Shown here one piece after another: positions 57,080 through 64,000 of a stretch of DNA of 64,000 nucleotides. Within the stretch, counting starts at the first letter, position 1, and the number at the start of each line of letters is the position of its first letter. A program made the position numbers and the translations under genes. Source of the DNA: Pyxicephalus adspersus (taxonomy: Eukaryota; Chordata; Amphibia; Anura; Pyxicephalidae); the NCBI RefSeq assembly GCF_032062135.1, contig NC_092864.1, forward strand, positions 15,805,409 to 15,869,408, written 5' to 3'. Below the pieces are notes generated by a model. The model worked only from the letters and a program-made list of their open reading frames with translations. It had not been told where the DNA came from and did no database searches.

Positions 57080-57698
57080 NNNNNNNNNNNNNNNNNNNNN
57101 NNNNNNNNNNNNNNNNNNNNNNNNNNNNNNNNNNNNNNNNNNNNNNNNNNNNNNNNNNNNNNNNNNNNNNNNNNNNNNNNNNNNNNNNNNNNNNNNNNNN
57201 NNNNNNNNNNNNNNNNNNNNNNNNNNNNNNNNNNNNNNNNNNNNNNNNNNNNNNNNNNNNNNNNNNNNNNNNNNNNNNNNNNNNNNNNNNNNNNNNNNNN
57301 NNNNNNNNNNNNNNNNNNNNNNNNNNNNNNNNNNNNNNNNNNNNNNNNNNNNNNNNNNNNNNNNNNNNNNNNNNNNNNNNNNNNNNNNNNNNNNNNNNNN
57401 NNNNNNNNNNNNNNNNNNNNNNNNNNNNNNNNNNNNNNNNNNNNNNNNNNNNNNNNNNNNNNNNNNNNNNNNNNNNNNNNNNNNNNNNNNNNNNNNNNNN
57501 NNNNNNNNNNNNNNNNNNNNNNNNNNNNNNNNNNNNNNNNNNNNNNNNNNNNNNNNNNNNNNNNNNNNNNNNNNNNNNNNNNNNNNNNNNNNNNNNNNNN
57601 NNNNNNNNNNNNNNNNNNNNNNNNNNNNNNNNNNNNNNNNNNNNNNNNNNNNNNNNNNNNNNNNNNNNNNNNNNNNNNNNNNNNNNNNNNNNNNNNNN
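57080..57698. other. assembly gap (619 N)
   Basis: Unsequenced bases. It begins inside a MITE next to a (TA)n tract, which probably explains the gap. Open frames crossing it have no meaning. Confidence 1.
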
Positions 57699-58498
57699 AT
57701 GAAAAAAGAGGGTTTAGTATGTTGGTACTGAAATGGTTAAGAAAAGTGTGCATAACATTGTGCATATTTTGCATAAGGTGCTTTCTTAATGACTCACAGA
57801 GGTTTATTTTTAAATGTTTTCACCCAAAATTCACCCAACTTTTACCCCACATTCACACATTTTTTTTTACTTTGTATCGCTTTAGAAAATGTATGAATTA
57901 TGAGTATATTTAATTCACATATTTTCTAATCCAATGTAAAAATTTGGGCAAAAAAGGCAAATCTTGGGTAAAAAGATTTAAAAATAGACCGCATAGACTT
58001 GCATTGTGAGCAGGAGCAGTAAAATGCAACCATTGGGCAAAAACCAGAGCGTACACAAGTGTATGTATCTAGGGGGTAAGAAAAGAAATCCATATGGTTA
58101 AATCTAATTACAATTTATATTCAGAAATTAAAAAGAAAATAAAACATAATATATATTTTAAAAATATTATAAAAATTAATTTATTAAAATCTTTTTCAGC
58201 AGTAGTTTAATTCCAAGGTGATTTGGTATAGCCCCCTCTTAGAAATCTCTATGAATATAATAACTACTATTTAATCCCTTTCAGTCGTGATGTTTTGGTA
58301 TATCTGTTCAATAAATACAAATAAGTATGTGTTGGCCAAAAATCTAGTAGGCCCATATCTTCCTGTACCCTTTGTCTTTATCTGTAGTTCTGTTCTAGGG
58401 TACAATTCTGCAATACGTACAGTGAAGTGAGTGAGAAATAAAACCTTAAATAATAAAAAAGGGCCTAAAAAATGGAATACAGATGAATCCACATTTAA

Positions 58499-58777
58499 AC
58501 CACAACTAAAGTCCCCTTTAAAAAATTGCCATCAGGTAGGGTAGAAAGGGACAGGCAATGTTGTCTTTGTGGGAGTTACGTCATTCCGGCCCAGCCAATC
58601 AAGATGGCCAAAGATCTAAGGAAGAAAAGAAGGAAGAAGATGGCCCCCGATATAACAGTACAGGTGAGTGCTTTTTAAAAAATTGCACTAAGGCAGGTAA
58701 GGTTACTTTATTGCAGATTGGACCTCGTCTGTCCAGGACCTGCCTGATTGCAATTTTTTGAAAAAAGAGTTTCTGCT
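58499..58777. mobile_element. TTAA-flanked MITE
   Basis: A 279-bp element flanked by TTAA. Ends are accacaactaaagtcccctt and (reverse) agcagaaactc, with a shared subterminal caaaaaattgcaatcaggca / aaaaaattgccatcaggtag. The open frames inside are fortuitous. Confidence 0.65.
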
Positions 58778-58918
58778 TTAAAGAGGTATCTGGCTGCAAT
58801 AAAAAGAATTTAATCACCTCCAAGCCCTAAGTGGCAACCCACTATAAGAACAACCAAGTGATCAAAGACCAGCATACCAGGCTACCAAATCTCTTCCAGG
58901 GTAAGGAAATCGTTGCTT

Positions 58919-59589
58919 CTATAGTGTGATTCCTACCATCGTTCCTCACATTCTATGTATAGCCTACTACTCCAAAAACTTCTTTGTTTACCTTAGTAAC
59001 CATGATAGCATCATAGCAACCGCCCATACCAAAAAAACTCACCTTCCATTTCATTAAAATTTCCATTAAGATTAGCCATTGAAACCAGTAGAAACAAGCA
59101 TATCCTACAAAAAATGCTGTTACCAGAGTTTTATACTGAAGTGGTGCAAAGTGAAGAAGCCTTGTCATGATATCTCCTCCAACATGGTCTCCTGTGAGGG
59201 AAATTCTTGCCGCAAGTGCGATAGCCCAGTGATGTTGACAATCAAGAAGGTCCGTGGACATAATGTGCCGGTATGGAGGTGCAAAAGAAAGGTATGCCAG
59301 TTCATTCAATCAGTAAGAAAGGGGAACAAATTCTTCCATTACACTAATTTGAACAGAAGACTCCACTATATTTGAAGCTCTGTGAACTTCTAGAGCTAGT
59401 TTACCTCTGGAGCATCCAAATGCCAATGGAAGAAGTGCCAAAGCCTACTGCTAGGTCCACAAATACTGTGGTTGACTGGTTCAATTACTGTCAGGAAGTC
59501 TGCTCCGAAAAGGTATCTGTCTTTAGGAGAGGAAAGCTGAATGGTACACCATTCACTATAGATACACTATAGTAGGAATCACACTATAG
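58919..59589 (+). mobile_element. Merlin-like DNA transposon remnant with 18-bp inverted ends
   Basis: The left end ctatagtgtgattcctac (58919-58936) and right end gtaggaatcacactatag (59572-59589) are exact reverse complements. Between them lies a decayed transposase-like coding segment (next entry). Merlin (IS1016-type) elements have short inverted ends and this transposase type. Only the N-terminal half of the protein remains, so this is a deletion derivative. Confidence 0.7.
59163..59572 (+). pseudogene. Merlin-type (ISXO2-like) transposase fragment, frameshifted
   Basis: The first frame reads CEGNSCRKCDSPVMLTIKK, then VWRCKRKVCQFIQSVRKGNK, the zinc-ribbon and 'RKG-FF' start of IS1016/Merlin transposases. 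Near 59360-59372 the frame shifts. The second frame continues LLELVYLWSIQ, then NTVVDWFNYCQEVC, the family's helix-turn-helix 'TVVDWY-FCREVC' block. The catalytic DDE half is absent and the frame is broken, so no active enzyme is encoded. Assignment is from remembered family motifs. Confidence 0.7.
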
Positions 59590-59770
59590 TAGAACACTAT
59601 AGTGCTAGGAATCACACTATAGTAGAACACTATAGTGCTAGGAATCACACTATAGTAGAACACTATAAGAACACTATAGTGCTAGGAATCACACTATAGT
59701 AGAACACTATAGTGCTAGGAATCACACTATAGTAGAACACTATAGTGCTAGGAATCACACTAAGGTAGCA
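59572..59770. repeat. 33-bp tandem repeat derived from the transposon end
   Basis: About five to six units of aggaatcacactatagtaga followed by acactatagtgct; one unit is shortened. Each unit contains the 16-bp core of the Merlin-like right end. Confidence 0.9.
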
Positions 59771-60242
59771 CTATCTGACCCCCAATCAGTGTCCCTTGTG
59801 CTAGATAGTCGCATTCTGTTATTTTGTCCAGGAGATACTAGGATTCTCCAATGGGTAATAAATGTTATGACAATCTAATAGGGAAAAGTGACACATTGCA
59901 AAAGTAGTGGCCGCTGGGTGGAACGGTTTAGGTGCCACTAAAACCATTGGGCTGGGAATGATGAAATTTATTAAATTATACAAAATTAGATTATATTTAC
60001 ATTGTTGGCATTTGTATGTATTAATTATGTTGATATTAATATGTAAAGGCCTAACAAAGTCCTAGAAATAAATATTTAGGTCTATAGACCTTGCACTAAT
60101 AGACTCCATTGACACAGCCTTAGCTCTAACATGATTGCAGATGCATGGTGTCTAAAAATAACTGCCAATCACCTAGCCAGCATAGAGCCTAACCAGAGAC
60201 CAATAACCCAGTGGACACCATGTGCCCTAAGGTAAGGTGATT

Positions 60243-60420
60243 GCTGATTGGTGGCTGCAGGTTGCCATGACATCACAGTGAGGCTGCTGCTACAGAAAGT
60301 GACAGTTGGGCTTTAGAAAGTTGATAGCTGATTGGTGGATGCAGCTTGCTATGACATCACAGTGAGGCTGTTGCTACAGAAAGTGACAGTCAGCTGTAGA
60401 AAGTTGATTGCTGATTGGTG
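60243..60420 (+). promoter_or_regulatory. 84-bp promoter-proximal tandem repeat with CCAAT and CRE-like sites
   Basis: The motif gctgattggtgg starts at 60243, 60327 and 60410 (spacing 84 and 83). Each copy carries an inverted CCAAT (attgg). Two copies carry tgacatcac (60268, 60352), a CRE-like half; the third, shortened copy keeps gacatcacag. The shared block continues agtgaggctg, tacagaaagtgacagt. It lies 25-200 bp upstream of the TATA box of the next gene. Confidence 0.8.
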
Positions 60421-60442
60421 GACATCACAGCACAGCTGCCAC

Positions 60443-60480
60443 TTTATAAAGTCTTGCCCAGCAGAGCTGAGTCATTTTGG
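60443..60480 (+). promoter_or_regulatory. core promoter: TATA box, initiator, AP-1-like site
   Basis: TATAAA at 60445-60450. TCATTTT at 60472-60478 fits the initiator consensus, with its A at 60474, 29 bp from the TATA box, the usual distance. TGAGTCA (AP-1 consensus) overlaps at 60468-60474. The ATG of the downstream gene is at 60558, giving a predicted 5' UTR of about 84 nt. Confidence 0.7.
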
Positions 60481-60557
60481 CTTAGTGCGCGCTCTGGTGA
60501 GGAGTAAGCTCATAGCCGGCGATTTTCTTCAGCGAATTCTTCTAGCATTGTGAGAAC

Positions 60558-61100
60558 ATGTTTCCCGCTGTGTTAGGACTTTTCATTCTTCTTCTACCCT
60601 TTGCATCAGGTATGTTACTAACAGAATTATAAACTGTAGATAGAAGCTAGGATACTATAAACTACAACTGGGATTTGCAGTATTATACATACAATTAGGC
60701 CAGCCATTATGACAGTTCGAATTAACAAAAAAAAACTGGCTTTGTCATTGTAGACTTACAGGCTGAACTAATGGAAAATCCATATCAGTTGAAGGCTTAC
60801 ATTTTAAAATTAAGGCACAATGCAGCCAATCTACATCAAATACATTGCAATCAGAGCTTGCTTATACCTTTAGAAGGATTAGGCCCAGTAGTCATGTGAC
60901 TGTTGTTCTCATTGCGAAATGACTCTTATAGTCTAATGGTCATGTTTTGGATTCCCTAAAGCTATGTCGCTATTTATAAAATGTTTCAATTAGTTATGCC
61001 ACCTATGGAGATCAATATTCTTTGTTTACAAGCTCTGGTTAAAATGTGAAAATGTTTTACCTAATACATTTATATTTTAATTTACGTACAATACAGTATA

Positions 61101-61155
<55 letters not shown>

Positions 61156-63933
61156 CTGTACTATGCACATGTACCTTTTTACCATTTTGTTTTAGATTTC
61201 ATGAGAAACACATTAACTAACCAACTTTTTTTCACTTTTTCAGCCATACCTGTGGAATATGCGGATTTCCAATACAACCAGGAAGTCTCTGAGAATGATG
61301 CACATTTGGATGTCCAGAACATTTCAGACATCTATGAAACTGATATCAACAATATCGATATCAATGATACTGATATCAACAATACTGATATCAACGATAC
61401 CATTATCAACAATAACGACTACAGTAAGTTCACATTTACAGACTTTTTATTTTGTATTTAATGTGAGGAGAAATATATATATTTTTTTTGTGCCTAGACA
61501 AACACTTTAACCCCCCTGGCGGTATTACCGAGTGTGGCTTGGGTGAATTTTATGTACCAAAAGTAACCCCAAGTCACACTCGGGGTAGCATTGTAAAGAT
61601 CCTACCTGCTCCCCATGATCCAGGGGTGTCCTCCAGCTATGCCAGCCGGCTTCTGTGTCCCCTGGCATCGCATCACTGTTGTATTTGATGGGATGCATGA
61701 AGCGCCGGTACATTGGGAAGGTGTAGCCCGGTGGGAAATTTAAAAGCAGATTACATTGTAATCTGCTTTTAACACATTGATCACAGTAATAAAATGATAA
61801 AAAATAAATCCAAACAATAAATAATTAACTAATTAACACAAATTTAACAATAATATTGCACCTTTGTTTGGACAGATTTCATTACATTATTGTATTATTT
61901 TTTATAATTATTATATATAAATATTTATTACATTATCATTTATGATTTGTGTTTCAAACGTTATCATGCCGGAGAGATATTCCTAACAATTACAGGCCTG
62001 CAATATTAAACAACAAATTCCCATGCAATGTACAATGGCTCACTTTTGACTTTGAGAATACTGACATAATCGACCCCCAGGGAGGTTAAATTGATATTAC
62101 AAACTCATTAGGCCTGATTTATTAAAGCTCTACAAGACAGGAGGCAATAGTCTATCATGGGAGAACTTGGGTGATCCTTGAATGGATCTAGATCAGGATT
62201 GAAAACATTTGCCAACTACCGTGTTTCCCCGAAAATAAGACCTACCCCAAAAGTAAGCCCTAGCATGCTAATCATGCAAGGGTGAAATATAAGCCCTACC
62301 CCAAAAGTAAGCCCTATTGGCTTCTTCGGAGGGTGTGGTCACGTGGTACACGGAGGGATACCAAGAGGAAGGAGGGAGCAGAGAGAGAGCAGGAGATTTC
62401 AAAAGCACTGGAGCAAGGGGTGAAGAAATCGCAGTGTTAATTAACCTACAGTACTCTGGTGTGACACTAGCACTAAGAGGTTGGTGGATTCTCTTTTCAA
62501 AACATCCTTGCTGGTATTTCATTCATTAGCAGCAATGCATATTTATTGATTTTTTTTTTTTGCTTTTACTCAGATTTAACATGTAACTCTATGAGTCACA
62601 TGTTAATTGTCAGCACATTTTCTTGTTATGTTGCACTTGTTTGCTTATGAAGCTGTGTTTTTTTTTTCATTACTCATTTATGTCAAATCTTATTCATGAC
62701 TTCTTGTATATAACAGAAGAAATCTGTGATTTTGACAGGTCACAGGTAACACAGAGTTATCTTTCTATTGCATTGTAATATTGGTTACAGGTTTTGGTAA
62801 ATAAAGATTTTTGTACATGAATAAATATAGATTTTTTGTGAGAAAAATAAGACATCCCCTGAAAATAAGCCCTAATGAGATTTTCAGAGGTAAAATAAAT
62901 ATAAGACACTGTCTTATTTTTGGGGAAACACGGTAATAGCAAATTATTTTAGGAAACATTCCAGGTTTGCTGGATCACTCAGGAGCTTTAAAAAATCAGG
63001 CCCAATGAGTCAAATGAATAAGTTGTCTTCCCTCCCTCATTACTCTCTTCAGATGGAAACCATATGGAGTTTCAATAGGAATACGAGTCTGAAGGCAAAC
63101 ATTTTCTGCTTTGCCTTATAAGAAAACATATAATGCTTTGTGAATTCTGTGTTATGGAACTGTATAAACTAACCAAAAATCTTTCTGTTCTTTTTGCAGA
63201 AGTAACTGTCAAAATGTACACACTGGCAGAACAAAACCTCCTAGCAACAATGGATAACAATAAACTGACGAATGAGGATTGGAGAAACTTTGAGATTGAA
63301 AGAGGGTTAAACCCAAGAAGAAACAAATTGATCATCATGTTCTTCACTATGGGTGGAACTTGCCTAGGACTGCTTATTTTTTTGTCTTTATTAGGACGAT
63401 CGATTTACCTCAAGTAAGTTATATTTTTAACACTTTACCATTCCTTCTGTATCTCCTTACAGTTTCTGCTATTTAAGTGTAATTAAAAATGGAATGTTTT
63501 AACTAACACATTATCTTTTATCCTCTACAGACGTCAGAAAAAAGAAATGACTCCCAAACGGAAGATACGAGAGGTACAAATGGAGGAAGGCTACCTAAGT
63601 GCATCTGAAACCCTCCCTAACGAGACAGACCTTGAGAAGCCTGTAAAAAGAGTCACCTTCAATATCCCTCCATCATCAAATAGTTCAGAGTCATCATCTG
63701 ACTTATCATTTGTGACAGCGAGGTCTGACAGCCCCACATCAGATGACCCTTCACCAACTACATTCTCTCTGGAGTCATCAACTGATGCAGGCAACAATTC
63801 AGAGCCTGATCTTGCTCATTTATTGGCGGCTTTTCCAATCAACACATCCAATGCTGTTTCCAGAATCATCATTCATTATGGAGACACAGAAACAGATGCA
63901 TCTTTTGTCATTAATATTTCCTCTGAACAGTGA
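60558..63933 (+). CDS. uncharacterised 282-residue single-pass membrane protein, 4 exons
   Basis: I do not recognise this protein. Exons 60558..60609, 61244..61423, 63200..63413 and 63531..63933 have GT/AG splice sites and join in frame (849 nt). Residues 1-17 (MFPAVLGLFILLLPFAS) are a signal peptide. The short ectodomain (18-120) is Asn/Asp-rich with four N-glycosylation sequons (about Asn43, 58, 63, 68) and four DIN(N/D)x repeats (51-70). It has no cysteine. The transmembrane helix is about 121-143 (LIIMFFTMGGTCLGLLIFLS), flanked by RRNK and KRQKK. The cytoplasmic tail (150-282) is Ser/Thr/acidic with KRVTFNIPP. This suggests a type I cell-surface protein. An upstream TATA promoter fits the first exon. 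No poly-A signal lies before the window end, so the 3' UTR is incomplete. Confidence 0.8.
61098..61153. repeat. (TA)n microsatellite in intron 1 of the membrane-protein gene
   Basis: An uninterrupted run of TA dinucleotides about 90 bp upstream of exon 2. Confidence 0.95.
61511..62085. mobile_element. piggyBac-like MITE, copy 2
   Basis: A 575-bp element flanked by TTAA (61507-61510, 62086-62089). Ends are cccccctggcggt and ccccagggagg, same family as 51490-52037, with a subterminal ccgagtgtggctt ... aagtcacactcgg hairpin. In intron 2 of the membrane-protein gene. Confidence 0.85.
62103..63010. mobile_element. MITE with about 28-bp inverted ends, interrupted
   Basis: Left actcattaggcctgatttat then taaagctc; right gagctttaaaaaatcaggcc then caatgagt, reverse complements with two mismatches. 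The centre is interrupted by the TA-flanked element at 62219-62933. Related half copy at 49898-50002. Confidence 0.75.
62219..62933. mobile_element. TA-flanked DNA transposon (ccgtgtttccccgaaaataag ends)
   Basis: A 715-bp element with ends ccgtgtttccccgaaaataa and ttatttttggggaaacacgg, flanked by TA on both sides (62217-62218, 62934-62935), the Tc1/mariner-type duplication. Internal copies of the end motif (gtaagccctaccccaaaagt, gaaaataagccctaatgag) are present. No transposase frame. It is inserted in the older MITE. Confidence 0.8.
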
Positions 63934-64000
63934 TCACAATTTTTTTATTGGAGGATCTTATTCTTAACGAGTGGCGTCTGTAGGAGCTTTTGCTTTACAA

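Noticed and set aside
56904..57913. Open frames spanning 57080-57698
   Set aside because: They are made of unknown bases in an assembly gap.

Overview
The window is vertebrate genomic DNA. Genes are split by GT-AG introns, there is one CpG-island promoter, and transposon relics are dense. The repeat families (TTAA-flanked, TWA-flanked and TA-flanked MITEs, L2-like LINE tails) and the divergence of the main protein from human suggest an amphibian, most likely a frog. This is inference; no species is claimed.

Positions 1-36774 hold one complete gene on the minus strand: crebbp, the CREB-binding protein (CBP) lysine acetyltransferase. All 31 coding exons were placed by hand from splice sites and reading phase. 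They sum to 7251 nt, giving 2416 residues plus stop, in frame throughout, and every CBP domain is intact (TAZ1, KIX, bromodomain, RING/PHD, HAT, ZZ, TAZ2, NCBD). Exon 1 starts at 36774 beside a CpG island (about 36.65-38.0 kb). The stop codon is at 5204-5206 and a long 3' UTR probably follows. The gene is compact at about 32 kb, and intron 1 (13.3 kb) is its largest intron.

Positions 38-60 kb are intergenic and repeat-dominated. They contain an L2-like LINE 3' end with a segmental duplicate, two arrays of a 35-bp minisatellite (about 3.6 kb and 0.5 kb), a 970-bp retroposon with a U2 snRNA head and a perfect target-site duplication, several MITEs (some nested), a 619-base assembly gap, and a broken Merlin-like transposon whose terminal repeat has grown into a 33-bp tandem array.

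Positions 60.2-64 kb hold a second gene on the plus strand that I do not recognise. It has four exons encoding a 282-residue single-pass membrane protein with a signal peptide, an Asn/Asp-rich ectodomain carrying a coding 15-bp repeat, and a Ser-rich tail. Its promoter has a TATA box, an initiator match and an about 84-bp repeat present in nearly three copies. Its second intron is filled with nested MITEs. This gene and the U2-headed retroposon are the most novel content.
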